Part shown: positions 54,736 through 63,820 of the stretch, in pieces | Layout of the letters: the number at the start of each line of letters is the position of its first letter | How positions within the stretch are numbered: the first letter of the stretch is position 1 | Assembly (NCBI RefSeq): GCF_021390175.1 | Contig: NZ_CP090004.1 | Location: 1,302,001 to 1,366,000 of the forward strand | DNA length: 64,000 bases | Direction of reading: 5' to 3' | Origin: Flagellimonas sp. HMM57 | GTDB lineage: Bacteria > Bacteroidota > Bacteroidia > Flavobacteriales > Flavobacteriaceae | The notes under the pieces: generated by a model | Databases searched by the model: none | Seen by the model: only the letters and a program-made list of their open reading frames with translations | Told to the model about the DNA's origin: nothing | Program-made: the position numbers and the translations under genes

Positions 54736-54833
54736 GAAAGTTATTTTTGCAAAGAAGGTTTGTGATGGATTTTTTAAAACCAATCAATCTTATTCCGTAG
54801 TTAAGGAAATTACATTTTGAACATTGTAACCCC

Positions 54834-55967
54834 ATGAGAAAGGATAGGCTCTATTTTTTTACATTTTTGGCCATTACGGTAATTTTTGTGCTCATTGCAG
54901 GAATATCAACCAGGTCATTTATAAAGGTCAGTGCCAATAACCTTTTAAACACACAATTGGAATCCAGTAAACGAGAAGCTCGGGAAATTGCAAGTCTAAT
55001 AGGTTTTCAATTGGCAAGTGGTATACCAAAGGATTCGGTAATCGCTAATGTCCAAAGAAGTATTGAAAACACGAATCTTGAAAATGGTTTCATTTGCATG
55101 TTCGATTGGTCTGGAAAGGAAATCTGCCATCCGGATATTACAAAAGTGGGACAGCAGATCAATCCAAATCAATCTTCAGTAACCTCGGTAGATGGTGAAA
55201 TGACCTCAGAGGATTTTTACGAATTGTTGACCAACAAAAAAAGCTTTGGAGGGGTCAGGGATTTTAAAGAAGAAGACAGAGATTCCGAAATCATCTATTT
55301 ATATCCGGTAAAAAACTCCGACTGGATCATTGCCGCCCATGCCAATGTAAAAAAGATCTCTACACAGATTGATGACATTAGAAACAAGTTCTACGTTATT
55401 TTCATCATCATGGGTGCGGCATTGATTCTTTGTTCCGTCATTATGGTACGAATCATAGGAAGCGCCTACGAGAAAAAGCTGGAAGCCAAAAACCAAAAGT
55501 TGGAAGACCAAAACCAACGATTGGGGGATGAGGTGGTGAACCTGGCCAAACTCAACAAAGACCTGGACAGCTATCAACAACGGGTTGTAGATGACAAACT
55601 CAATGTGCAACAAACAGAATCTGAAAAGAATAAGAAAAGGATACTCACCTACGTAAGAAATGAACTTAGACCCATTTCCACCGAGGACATTGCCTATATC
55701 TATACTGAAAGTACGATTACCTATGTAGTTTGTTTTGATGGAAGTCGTTCCACGACCAATGTTAGTTTGGATGAATTGTTTTCAAATATGGACGAAAGTC
55801 ATTTTTATCGAGCCAACCGTCAATTTATAGTTGCGATTTCGGCAATCAATAAAATCATTAAGTATGGTAATAATCAATTAAAGATTTTGGTCGACCCTAA
55901 TTCTGAAGTCGATATTATCATCAGCAAGAACAAAGCTGCCGAGTTTAAACAATGGCTTAATTCTTAG
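54834..55967 (+). CDS. Membrane-bound LytTR-family regulator with Cache-like sensor
   Basis: 377 aa. TM1 at about residues 8-28, an extracytoplasmic Cache-like domain (about 30-182) with WSGKEICHPDITKVGQQINP and IIYLYPVKNSDWIIAAHANV, TM2 at 186-208, a coiled coil (215-265) and a C-terminal LytTR DNA-binding domain (about 270-377; FYRANRQFIVAISAINKIIK). There is no kinase or receiver domain. It is therefore a one-component transmembrane regulator sensing a periplasmic signal. It is divergent from the cytochrome/YceI operon with a shared repeat-bearing control region. Confidence 0.92.
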   Translation: MRKDRLYFFTFLAITVIFVLIAGISTRSFIKVSANNLLNTQLESSKREAREIASLIGFQLASGIPKDSVIANVQRSIENTNLENGFICMFDWSGKEICHPDITKVGQQINPNQSSVTSVDGEMTSEDFYELLTNKKSFGGVRDFKEEDRDSEIIYLYPVKNSDWIIAAHANVKKISTQIDDIRNKFYVIFIIMGAALILCSVIMVRIIGSAYEKKLEAKNQKLEDQNQRLGDEVVNLAKLNKDLDSYQQRVVDDKLNVQQTESEKNKKRILTYVRNELRPISTEDIAYIYTESTITYVVCFDGSRSTTNVSLDELFSNMDESHFYRANRQFIVAISAINKIIKYGNNQLKILVDPNSEVDIIISKNKAAEFKQWLNS

Positions 55968-56047
55968 AACAATTAGTTGAAGGAGTTCTAATTGTCTTAG
56001 TTTATAATAAGATTGGGATTGAAAGACTTCCCGAACAATCAGTTAGG

Positions 56048-56287
56048 TTGTTATTTCAACTTATCCTGATATTCTTAATACTGGCAATCAAATCCAGAAT
56101 AGGACTTTTCCTGTTGGTTGCTTATCATATTGCTTCAGGACTTTATGGTATATATTCCAGCGATTCAAAATTACTTATGGTTAAGATATTAATTGGATAT
56201 CATTTGGCAATAGTATTGGTAATATATTTTCATGATTGGTTTGAAAACCTAAATTTGACAAAAAAGACTGAAATCTTCTACATCTAA
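56048..56287 (+). CDS. Small membrane protein (TTG start or remnant)
   Basis: 79 aa from a TTG; no ATG is available, though the open frame extends upstream to about 55960, directly after an in-frame TAA. Three hydrophobic helices are visible (LILIFLILAIKSRIGLFLLV; ASGLYGIYSS; LIGYHLAIVLVIYFHDWF). No family recognised. It may be a degraded 5' end of a longer gene. Confidence 0.4.
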   Translation: MLFQLILIFLILAIKSRIGLFLLVAYHIASGLYGIYSSDSKLLMVKILIGYHLAIVLVIYFHDWFENLNLTKKTEIFYI

Positions 56288-56307
56288 GTTCAAAATACGA
56301 TTAGAAA

Positions 56308-56643
56308 ATGGGCTATAAAAATGTTTGTTTTGATTGCAGGAAATCCTTTAATCAAGGAACTGATTTAAATGAGATTAGAAAATCTAAATGTCCTGATTGT
56401 GGAAAATTGATAAAACAAGTTACTCACAGATTTAGACCACCAAAACAGAAAGACCTAAAGCAATGGGAAGTAGCAAAACATCTAATGCGAAATGGTTTTC
56501 TATATGAGCATGTTTATAAACAGATTTATGAAATTGGAGAGGTAACGGTTTTGGCCAATTATGCCACTTATCCTCAAAACATGAGAGATGCAATAGAGTT
56601 TGTGGGCAAATACAAGAACCAAATCAATCTAAAGTTCGAATAA
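56308..56643 (+). CDS. Zinc-ribbon hypothetical protein
   Basis: 111 aa. A zinc-ribbon-like N-terminus (CFDCRKSF, then CPDCGKLI at about residues 7-34) is followed by a helical region (KQWEVAKHLMRNGFLYEHVY) and a C-terminal ATYPQNMRDAIEFVGKY. No homologue can be named. Context (small orphan genes and attC-like repeats to its right) suggests an accessory cassette gene. Confidence 0.6.
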   Translation: MGYKNVCFDCRKSFNQGTDLNEIRKSKCPDCGKLIKQVTHRFRPPKQKDLKQWEVAKHLMRNGFLYEHVYKQIYEIGEVTVLANYATYPQNMRDAIEFVGKYKNQINLKFE

Positions 56644-56708
56644 ACGATTGTAATATCCCTAAACAATCCTTTTGAAATTATCTTAACTTAGTTCCATACA
56701 TAAAATAA

Positions 56709-56745
56709 GTATAGATCACATGATCTATACTCCTACGTTGTACGC
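56709..56745. repeat. attC-like right end (cassette boundary 1)
   Basis: GTATAGATCA (56709-56718) and TGATCTATAC (56721-56730) form a perfect 10-bp inverted repeat. This is followed after TCCTAC by GTTGTACGC (56737-56745). The spacing TATAC-N6-GTTGT is the same as at the right end of the element at 57301. No matching left core (ACAAC) was found. Confidence 0.55.
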
Positions 56746-56748
56746 AAT

Positions 56749-57294
56749 TTGAGAAAAGTAATCTACATATTAATCGGACTATTAATTTTCGTGTCTTGTC
56801 AAGAAAAACAAAAAGCGGAAAAAGAAAAGCCCGTGTCCGAATTTGACTTGATTGCGGATTTGACCAACTTCCGACAAAAAATGACTGAATTAGACACTTT
56901 GACAATTTCTTTTGATCATTCTGTTTGTACTTATCAAGGATATGAACGAATTGAAATAACAAAACAATATGACTCAATCAGTATTGTTAGTAATTTTAAA
57001 GAAATGACTTTTAAGGAAAACTCAAAATGGGAAAGAGTTTATGACAAAAAAATACCTGAAAACGATACAATTTGGAAATTTGAGCAGTTTCTAAAACGAA
57101 ATGAAAAGTGGAAAAACACTGACCAAAACAGGCGTAGAATTTTAACGTTGACAGATAAAAAAGACACAATAAGATATTCGACAGATGGACTTGTGGACTT
57201 AAATAGATTTCTATCCGATTATTACGAAACAATGAGAAAAATTTATCCAGAAAATAAAAATGGAATTTATGGAGTTGATATTGTGGAGGAATAA
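56749..57294 (+). CDS. Lipoprotein of unknown function (cassette gene)
   Basis: 181 aa from a TTG at 56749. The signal is MRKVIYILIGLLIFVSC with Cys as lipidation site. The mature part is polar and rich in charged residues (FRQKMTELDTLTISFDHSVC; KFEQFLKRNEKWKNTDQNRR). No family recognised. It lies between GTTGTACGC (56737) and its reverse complement GCGTACAAC (57301), the arrangement expected for the two ends of one integron cassette. Confidence 0.6.
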   Translation: MRKVIYILIGLLIFVSCQEKQKAEKEKPVSEFDLIADLTNFRQKMTELDTLTISFDHSVCTYQGYERIEITKQYDSISIVSNFKEMTFKENSKWERVYDKKIPENDTIWKFEQFLKRNEKWKNTDQNRRRILTLTDKKDTIRYSTDGLVDLNRFLSDYYETMRKIYPENKNGIYGVDIVEE

Positions 57295-57300
57295 AAAACT

Positions 57301-57438
57301 GCGTACAACAATGTATAACCGCAATTACGGCGGATTCGACTACGTCCGAATCCACTCGGAATTGCTAAAGTCGGTGCCAAACCGAAAATTAACTCATATT
57401 AACCCGTAACTGACGGTTATACGAGACCGTTGTAATGC
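57301..57438. repeat. attC-like recombination site between two cassette ORFs
   Basis: About 138 bp. Left end GCGTACAAC-AAT-GTATAACCG, right end CGGTTATAC-GAGACC-GTTGTAATGC. The 9-bp arms GTATAACCG/CGGTTATAC and the outer ACAAC/GTTGT are inverted, and nested stems such as GGATTCG/CGAATCC lie inside. This is the R''-L''-...-L'-R' layout of attC sites with the conserved AAC/GTT triplets. No gene lies in the 164-bp gap. Confidence 0.7.
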
Positions 57439-57458
57439 ATTATAGACAATCAATTTAG

Positions 57459-58067
57459 ATGAAGTTGCCAAAACTATTTTCACCTTTTAAATCCACCATA
57501 ATTGACCATGTTGAGTTCAGCAAAGCAATTATCCATTTGGACTTGGATAAGGTGTATGAATTGATGGATTTGGGAAAAATTGATGTAAACGAATATGTGG
57601 GATTTGATAATAATGACACTATTTTAATTGAAGCCGTTTCATGTTTATCTAAACTAAAAGGTTCGGAAAAACAATTAGAGCTAATATCATTTCTTATTGA
57701 CAAAGGTGCTGACGTAAATTGGAAAAATGATGATGGATACAATGCTTTTCATATTTCGCTTGCTTATCATAATCTCTCAAAAATATCTTTATTGTTATTA
57801 AGAAAAGGTAATCCAGATGTAAATATTGTGGAGGATAAACACGGAAATAGCCCAATATTTATTGCAATTCGTGAATACGGACTGACTTGGCGAGAAGAAC
57901 AAAAAGAAGTCAACCAATTGCGATTTGAAATTATCAAAGAACTCTTGAATCGTGGAGCTGAATTGGATAAAATAAACAATCACGGAATTTCAGCCAGAAA
58001 ATGGATTGAAAGGGTTCCTGAAAAAGATAAATTACATAATCTGATAAATGAATTTGACAAAAAATAA
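57459..58067 (+). CDS. Ankyrin-repeat protein (cassette gene)
   Basis: 202 aa without a signal peptide. Ankyrin repeats are visible (LISFLIDKGADVNWKNDDGY; NAFHISLAYHNLSKISLLLL; IIKELLNRGAELDKINNHGI). It is probably a cytoplasmic protein-interaction module. The cassette starts TTGTAATGC (57430) and its right attC-like element starts GCAGTACAAC (58069), complementary but for one base. Role unknown. Confidence 0.75.
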   Translation: MKLPKLFSPFKSTIIDHVEFSKAIIHLDLDKVYELMDLGKIDVNEYVGFDNNDTILIEAVSCLSKLKGSEKQLELISFLIDKGADVNWKNDDGYNAFHISLAYHNLSKISLLLLRKGNPDVNIVEDKHGNSPIFIAIREYGLTWREEQKEVNQLRFEIIKELLNRGAELDKINNHGISARKWIERVPEKDKLHNLINEFDKK

Positions 58068-58068
58068 A

Positions 58069-58255
58069 GCAGTACAACACGGTGTATAAAACATAGCTAA
58101 TAAATGCTAAACCGAAAGGTTTGTGTATATTTAGAAAGTCCACCAAATTTTTAATTTGGCTTTTAAAATTGATAAGTTAAAAACAAAATATAAAAAATTC
58201 GGCTCAGTGTTAATCTGAAAAGTTAGTGTCTTTTTGCTCGCTACGTTTCATACAC
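58069..58255. repeat. attC-like element, right end degenerate
   Basis: Left core GCAGTACAAC (58069-58078), then arms GTGTATAAAACATAGCTAA (from 58082) and GCTCGCTACGTTTCATACAC (58236-58255), which are imperfect inverted copies. The terminal GTTGT expected after the right arm is not present (AAGTCC instead), so the array seems to end or be truncated here. No gene is seen in 58256-58367. Confidence 0.55.
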
Positions 58256-58367
58256 AAGTCCTTTCAAAAGTTCAAAAAAACGATTGTTTTTTGAAAACCG
58301 AGAACTGCGGACAGGCAACGAAGCTTAGATGCACTGGGTTCAGAATGAAATCAAGGCCGAAAGGGAT

Positions 58368-59144
58368 TCAGACCAACGTTTTGACAAAAATCGTATTGAT
58401 CCCGTTCCAAAGTTGTATCCGTTGTTGTAAAGCTTGTTTTGCAATCAACGAGGCCTCTTGCCATTTTTTAATATCGGAGCCACATAATTCCGATACCATC
58501 CGCAGCGACAAGGGGCCATGTTCATCACCATCCAATTCAATATGTCTTTCCAGATAATACCTGAACTTATCATACTTTTTATTTTCGGCATCGGCTTGTT
58601 TTAAGACCTCAACGAACATATCAGGTATCAAATCCTCTCTGCCAAAGGTGAACGCAGCTGAAATCAAATGTGGTTTTCGAGTGTTTATGATGGTAAAGGT
58701 GAAATTCACAAAGTCTTGGACGCAAGTATCGGCCTGCGCTTGTTGCAAAGCTATTTTAACGGGCACGTCCTCGGAAACCCTATCAACAAAATCTTGGATA
58801 CATGAGGTATTTGCGCCCAACTGTTGCATGGCTTCCAAATACATCTCAAAATGACTTTTTGCCTCACCCAATTCATTTATATCGGTTTCTTCCCCAAAGA
58901 CAATTTCATTTATGAATCTGGCCAGGTTGGTATTTCTATTGGGAAGCCATGGTGTCTTGGTACAGGTAAGTTCCACTTGCAATGCCTTCAATAATGACAT
59001 GAAATCCCAAACAGCAAACACATGATATTCGGTAAATATCTCGATACTATCCACAGTTTTTAGATTATCATAAAGTGGATGGTCTTTCAGTTGCTGCCGC
59101 AGTGGATTTATTTCTGAAAGTATAGTATCTAGTTTTGTCATCAT
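58368..59144 (-). CDS. DUF3050 family protein
   Basis: 258 aa from the ATG at 59144 (59141 also possible); a frame opening at 59237 overlaps the ankyrin gene. The DUF3050 pattern is clear: [55 protein letters not shown] and the late [19 protein letters not shown]. The His/Glu arrangement resembles heme-oxygenase/TenA-like helical proteins with a metal site. Reported relatives are linked to iron or heme handling, which fits the catalase context. It is the last gene of the catalase operon. Confidence 0.85.
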   Translation of the reverse strand: MMTKLDTILSEINPLRQQLKDHPLYDNLKTVDSIEIFTEYHVFAVWDFMSLLKALQVELTCTKTPWLPNRNTNLARFINEIVFGEETDINELGEAKSHFEMYLEAMQQLGANTSCIQDFVDRVSEDVPVKIALQQAQADTCVQDFVNFTFTIINTRKPHLISAAFTFGREDLIPDMFVEVLKQADAENKKYDKFRYYLERHIELDGDEHGPLSLRMVSELCGSDIKKWQEASLIAKQALQQRIQLWNGINTIFVKTLV

Positions 59145-59184
59145 TGCAAATTTAAGGATGTAAGATGTCATCCTGCTAAACGAT

Positions 59185-59718
59185 TTATTGTTTCTTAAAG
59201 ATTCTGACCACTTCCCCATTTCCTTGGAACAAGGCATGATCCAAGGGTGTTTTCCCCTGATTGTCCTTTAAGTTTGGGTCACCACCTGCTTCCATAAGTA
59301 TTTTGGCCAGTTCTGCGGTGCCAAAAGTAGCGGCAAAAGTCAGCGCTGTGGCATGGTTATAGTTTTGTTGATTGACATTGGCCCCAGAAGCGACCAAAAG
59401 TTCAACCTGATTCAGAAAACCTTTAAAGATGGCACCCATTAGCGCTGTATTTCCACTTTTATCAAATGCATCGATATCGGCACCTTCGTCTATCAAGACT
59501 TTTGCAGTTTCCTCTTGGTCATTGTAGACCGCCAAAATTAAAGGGGTAAAGCCCATTGGATTTTTTTGGTTTAGTATGTCAGGATTCTTTGCGATCAATG
59601 CTTTAACCGTTTCCGTCTCTCCATTTCTGCTCGCATCATGGATACTGGAGGAATACTGGGCCTTGATGCCATTCCAAGATAGTAGCAAAGTGATTATAGT
59701 TATTGTAATTTGTTTCAT
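59185..59718 (-). CDS. Exported ankyrin-repeat protein
   Basis: 177 aa from the ATG at 59718, with a signal peptide ([17 protein letters not shown]). Four to five ankyrin repeats follow ([80 protein letters not shown]). Ankyrin proteins sit next to exported catalases in several bacteria (AnkB with KatB in Pseudomonas), where they support catalase function. It is 18 bp downstream of the glutamyl-tRNA reductase gene. Confidence 0.9.
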   Translation of the reverse strand: MKQITITIITLLLSWNGIKAQYSSSIHDASRNGETETVKALIAKNPDILNQKNPMGFTPLILAVYNDQEETAKVLIDEGADIDAFDKSGNTALMGAIFKGFLNQVELLVASGANVNQQNYNHATALTFAATFGTAELAKILMEAGGDPNLKDNQGKTPLDHALFQGNGEVVRIFKKQ

Positions 59719-59736
59719 GATTTTGTTTTTTGACAT

Positions 59737-60864
59737 TCAAACGGCCAAATTCCAATGGGGACATTGGTCTTTGGACATTGGATTGTCCCTATTGATTGTA
59801 GCGTTATGTTGCTGTTTTTTATTTTGAACCGTGATCAGGTAACTTCTATTGAGATGTTTGTGCAGCCATGTGGCATAAACTTCAAGTTCTTCATAGATGA
59901 TGTTTTCAACAGCGGAAACTGCGTCGGTCTGTATATCACTTTCAGGACTTATCCCTTTTCCTATCAAATCGATATCATAAATGACATTGAATCTATTGGC
60001 AATGGATTTATCAATATTGAAGGGCACCGCTAAATCAATCCATATTCGTTTTTTATCGTAGAGCCGTATACTATTGATTAGGTATTTTCGATTTCCCACT
60101 GCCGATATGACGGCATCAAAAGATTCAATGGAATTGTCGACCACACGTTGCCAGTCAAATACTTTGATTTGATATTCTTTCGCCATTTTTTTGGCTTTCG
60201 CTTCGGTACGGTTTGCAATGTATACGTTGGTCAATTCAAATTTTTTAAGGTATTTCAAGGTTTCCTGTATCATATCACCCGCACCGATGAGCAATACCTT
60301 TTTATTGGGGGCATACTGTTTTTGAAAATAACCGCGAATCAATTTTAAGGAGAGGTAGGCAATTGATGAGCTCCCAGATTGAAACAAGGATTCCTTTGCA
60401 ATCCTTTTGTGGGTGCGGAAGACGGATTGAAAAGCCCGTTCCAACAATGATCCTTGCCGTTTCTGCCTTAAAGTCTCTTTAAAAGCTGTCCGCATCTGGG
60501 TAATTATCTGTCCATCTCCAAGAACAGCTGACCTTAAGCCACTTGAAACTTGCAAAAGGTGTTTCACAGTATCATGCGTGGTATTCAGTAACGAAAAAGA
60601 GGAAGCATTCAGTTCCACTTTGTGGCGTTCTTGAACAAAATCCATTAGGCTATCCCTAACAAGAATAGGGGTAGCGGAGTGGGATTCAAAATAAAGCTCG
60701 GTACGATTGCACGTGGTCAACACCAGAATTCCCTTTATGGGAAAAATCCTTTCCAGGCGCACAATAAGAGTCTCCTTTTGAACCGCATCCAACGAATAAT
60801 AGGAGCGCTCAGATACCGAAGCTGTTTCGTGGGTAATACCCACATACATTAATCGATTGCTCAT
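59737..60864 (-). CDS. hemA: Glutamyl-tRNA reductase
   Basis: 375 aa from the ATG at 60864 (MSNRLMYVGITHETASV); a longer frame to 60951 would overlap the catalase stop. The catalytic Cys lies in LTTCNRTELYFE. The NADPH-binding domain shows KVLLIGAGDMIQETLKYLKK and YIANRTEAKAKKMA, and LGDGQIITQMRTAFKETL matches the LGEPQI region. It reduces Glu-tRNA to glutamate-1-semialdehyde, the first step of C5 tetrapyrrole synthesis. Its place inside a catalase operon suggests extra heme supply under peroxide stress. Confidence 0.92.
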   Translation of the reverse strand: MSNRLMYVGITHETASVSERSYYSLDAVQKETLIVRLERIFPIKGILVLTTCNRTELYFESHSATPILVRDSLMDFVQERHKVELNASSFSLLNTTHDTVKHLLQVSSGLRSAVLGDGQIITQMRTAFKETLRQKRQGSLLERAFQSVFRTHKRIAKESLFQSGSSSIAYLSLKLIRGYFQKQYAPNKKVLLIGAGDMIQETLKYLKKFELTNVYIANRTEAKAKKMAKEYQIKVFDWQRVVDNSIESFDAVISAVGNRKYLINSIRLYDKKRIWIDLAVPFNIDKSIANRFNVIYDIDLIGKGISPESDIQTDAVSAVENIIYEELEVYATWLHKHLNRSYLITVQNKKQQHNATINRDNPMSKDQCPHWNLAV

Positions 60865-60931
60865 TTGATCGGCTTTAACTTGCGGAACGCCCAACACGCT
60901 CCGCAAGAATATTGTTATTGTTTTGATTGTG

Positions 60932-62452
60932 CTATCTGGAAGGCTTCGCAAAATCCTTCATGGAAAAACCTAAGTTCGTGGCCAGTTTCATACCAAAATC
61001 ACGGTCTGCCCTATAGAAGTAGGTAATCATTGTTTTTTGGATGGCCTTATCTTTCACCTGACCCAAATCCCCAGCTAAATTACCGATGAGGTTTTCCTGT
61101 TCTTTTTTGGTCAACGACCTGTAAAAATCTCCTGCTTGGGAGAAATCATTGGTCTTTGATATTTTTTGCTGCCCCAAGGTCACGTTTTTCAAGGTTTCCT
61201 TTACATACTTGTACTTTTCGTCATCGGAAACGGAAATTTTGGTGCTGGGCTGGTAATTCACATCGGCATGGGCGAATTTATCATTTCGGGCACTCGCATA
61301 GCTGTCGGAGTTATAATTCACCACGCTCTCTTTGGGCCTGTTGACATCAATCTGTAGATAGTTTGGCCCAAGTCTGTGTCTATGCGTATCAAAGTAGGAA
61401 AAGAGCCTGCCTTGTAGCAATTTATCTTCAGAAGCCTGAACACCAGGTATCAAGGAACCAGGGGAAAATGCGATGGACTCCACCTCTTGGAAAAAGTTCA
61501 TGGGATTCTTGTTAAGGGTCATTGTCCCAATCTTGATACGCTCAATTTTATCTTTGGGCCAGTCCTTAGTGGCATCCAACGGAAAAAAATCAAAACTGTG
61601 CAAGTCTTCGGGCTTGATCATCTGTACATAGAGGTCCCATTGCGGAAAGCGTTTTTCGTCAATATCATTGCGAAGGCTCACGGTGGCATGTTGCCAATCC
61701 ATACCTTGCTGTTTAGTGGCATCTGCCACAGTAAGGTTTTTTTCACCTTGTTTGGATTCCCAGTGATACTTTACATAGGTGATTTCACCTTTTCCATTAA
61801 TCCATTTGAACCCATGCACACTGCTACCGTTCATAAACTGATAGCCAGCAGGGATACCATAATCGGAATATACTCGGGTCAACATATGGGTCGCTTCGGG
61901 AATGTGGGAAAAGAAATCGAAAAAACGGTTCGGGTCTTGCTTGTTGGTAATGGGAGAGGGCTTTAAAGAATGTACCATATCCGGAAATTTAATGGCATCC
62001 CGGATAAAAAACACTGGTAGATTGTTGCCGACAATGTCATAATTCCCATCCTCGGTATAGAACTTTACTGCAAAACCACGGGGATCCCTAGCAGTTTCAG
62101 GAGAGCCCTTCCCATGGATTACCGTAGAAAAGCGCACCGCTACCTCGGTCTTTTTGCCAGCTTCCAGAAAAGGGGCGGCCATGGTGAATTGCGACATGTC
62201 GCTTGAAGCTTCAAAATAACCAAAAGCTCCGGCACCACGCGCATGTACCACACGTTCGGGTATTCTTTCCCTATCAAAAGCGGCCAATTTTTCGATCAAA
62301 TGAATGTCCTCCAATAAAACGGGACCATATTCACCAACGGTCTTTGAATTTTGGTTGTCTCCCACAGGGGCACCAAAATTAGTTGTCATTTGTTGCGCCA
62401 TTGTATATCCAAAACACAATACGCAGATTAAAGTGATGTTCAGTTTTCTCAC
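60932..62452 (-). CDS. katA: Exported heme catalase
   Basis: 506 aa from the GTG at 62452, which gives a signal peptide (KLNITLICVLCFGYTMAQQ); the longest frame opens at 62548 but runs into the oxyR start. Catalytic His (ERVVHARGAGAFGYFE), Asn (VGNNLPVFFIRD) and proximal Tyr (RLFSYFDTHRHRLGPNYLQI) are all present. It matches the small-subunit clade. It disproportionates H2O2 and is predicted to be periplasmic. It is the first gene of the operon and faces the OxyR-like gene, with the LysR-type site at 62499 between them. Confidence 0.95.
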   Translation of the reverse strand: MRKLNITLICVLCFGYTMAQQMTTNFGAPVGDNQNSKTVGEYGPVLLEDIHLIEKLAAFDRERIPERVVHARGAGAFGYFEASSDMSQFTMAAPFLEAGKKTEVAVRFSTVIHGKGSPETARDPRGFAVKFYTEDGNYDIVGNNLPVFFIRDAIKFPDMVHSLKPSPITNKQDPNRFFDFFSHIPEATHMLTRVYSDYGIPAGYQFMNGSSVHGFKWINGKGEITYVKYHWESKQGEKNLTVADATKQQGMDWQHATVSLRNDIDEKRFPQWDLYVQMIKPEDLHSFDFFPLDATKDWPKDKIERIKIGTMTLNKNPMNFFQEVESIAFSPGSLIPGVQASEDKLLQGRLFSYFDTHRHRLGPNYLQIDVNRPKESVVNYNSDSYASARNDKFAHADVNYQPSTKISVSDDEKYKYVKETLKNVTLGQQKISKTNDFSQAGDFYRSLTKKEQENLIGNLAGDLGQVKDKAIQKTMITYFYRADRDFGMKLATNLGFSMKDFAKPSR

Positions 62453-62498
62453 GGTTTTACTATTTATTTTTAAACAAAGTAAGAGGGATTGATTATAT

Positions 62499-62513
62499 TT
62501 ATCAAATAGATAA
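62499..62513. promoter_or_regulatory. LysR-type operator between katA and the OxyR-like gene
   Basis: TTATC-AAATA-GATAA is a perfect palindrome containing T-N11-A. It sits in the 89-bp gap, 29 bp before the regulator's ATG and 47 bp before the katA GTG. Flanking TATAT/ATATA extends the symmetry. Confidence 0.6.
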
Positions 62514-62541
62514 TATAAACTATGATATTTATAAAATAAAT

Positions 62542-63474
62542 ATGACAATTCAACAATTACGTTATATAGTGGCCTTGGACAACCACAGGAATTTTGTACG
62601 GGCCTCCGAAAGTTGCCATGTGGCCCAGCCCACGCTTACATTACAGGTAAAAAAGTTGGAGTACCAGATATCCCTGACGTTGTTCGACCGAAGTACACAA
62701 CCTTTAAAACCAACGCCCACGGGAGAAAAGTTTATCCAAAAAGCACGGGAAATACTAGGGGAGATAGAGCAATTAAGGGCCTTGGTCAATGATGAGCGGA
62801 ATTCAATGGAGGGTACGTTCAGTATTGGGGTCATACCCACTTTGGCGCCGTATTTGTTGCCTTTGTTCGTAAAGGAGTTTTTAACGGATTTCCCTAAGAC
62901 CAAGCTTCAGATACAGGAGCTACAGAGCGAGGAAATCATAGAGCAATTGGAAAAGGAACAGTTGGACATGGGATTGTTGGCCACACCGCTAAATGAGAAG
63001 AACATAGTGGAAACCCCTATTTTTTACGAACCTTTTTTGGTCTATACCGATGATGTGGAAAAAATAAGGAACGGAAAGGATAGGATAAGCACAGACGACC
63101 TAAAGCCCGAAGGTATTTGGTTATTGGGGAAAGGACATTGTTTTAGGAACCAAACCTTGAAGTTCTGCGAATTCGATACGTTGGAATTTGAACGTAACCT
63201 AATCATGGAAGGTGGGTCCATCGAAACCTTAAAACCCATGATAAAGAAAGTATCCGGATATACGCTGATTCCAGAGCTTTCCTATAAGGAATCCACCGAT
63301 AAGAAAAGTATTATTCGTTTTAGGGAACCACAGCCCGTACGGGAAATCAGTATTGTTACGCATAAAAATTTTATAAGGGAACGCCTTGTTATGGAACTTA
63401 GAAAATCGATACTGTCCAATACCCCCGATTCTTTTAGGAAAAACACCCGTTTTGTGAAAGTGAACTGGCGATGA
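62542..63474 (+). CDS. oxyR: OxyR-like LysR-family peroxide regulator
   Basis: 310 aa. LysR HTH (RYIVALDNHRNFVRASESCH; VAQPTLTLQVKKLE) and a substrate domain (SIGVIPTLAPYLLPLFVKEF). The redox motif is GHCFRNQTLKFC, two cysteines 9 residues apart as in OxyR (C199/C208 of E. coli), with the conserved GHC and RxQ. Peroxide would form a disulfide and activate the catalase operon. It is divergent from katA. Confidence 0.93.
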   Translation: MTIQQLRYIVALDNHRNFVRASESCHVAQPTLTLQVKKLEYQISLTLFDRSTQPLKPTPTGEKFIQKAREILGEIEQLRALVNDERNSMEGTFSIGVIPTLAPYLLPLFVKEFLTDFPKTKLQIQELQSEEIIEQLEKEQLDMGLLATPLNEKNIVETPIFYEPFLVYTDDVEKIRNGKDRISTDDLKPEGIWLLGKGHCFRNQTLKFCEFDTLEFERNLIMEGGSIETLKPMIKKVSGYTLIPELSYKESTDKKSIIRFREPQPVREISIVTHKNFIRERLVMELRKSILSNTPDSFRKNTRFVKVNWR

Positions 63475-63820
63475 ATCTGATTTTTGATTCACTAATCCAT
63501 AGAAATCGGAACTTGGACATTTATATAAAATAGTGGTATATACAGTCCCGAGATAATTAGGTAGAATATGGCGACTCGTTAATTGCTTGCGAATAGTGGG
63601 AATGCTGACCAAGTGGATATTTTCGGATTCTTTTTAAACCTCCCAAACGTAATTCAAAAGTTCAAATAAAGGATAGAAACCATACTATAAGAAAGCCCTC
63701 AAAACAATGTATGTATTGAGGGCACTTCCCAACTAAAATAAACACTAAACTATACGTTTCGGGTACTACTAATCTCCCTTTTTTCTGAGTTTGCTAATTC
63801 ACTTTCTACAACAACGCGTT
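63475..63820. other. Intergenic region with hairpin
   Basis: No gene is supported here. GCCCTCAA (63695-63702) and TTGAGGGC (63716-63723) form a perfect stem. On the minus strand it is followed by TTTCTT, so it may terminate the gene at 63821 that enters from the right. Confidence 0.6.

Noticed and set aside
60865..60951. Longer start for glutamyl-tRNA reductase
   Set aside because: It overlaps the catalase 3' end, and the conserved N-terminus begins at the ATG at 60864.
62507..62524. Classical OxyR ATAG/CTAT half-sites
   Set aside because: ATAG and CTAT are present but 10 bp apart instead of 7. The TTATC-N5-GATAA palindrome is the better candidate.
63229..63612. Minus-strand 127-aa ORF
   Set aside because: It is mostly antisense to the OxyR-like gene and has no motif.
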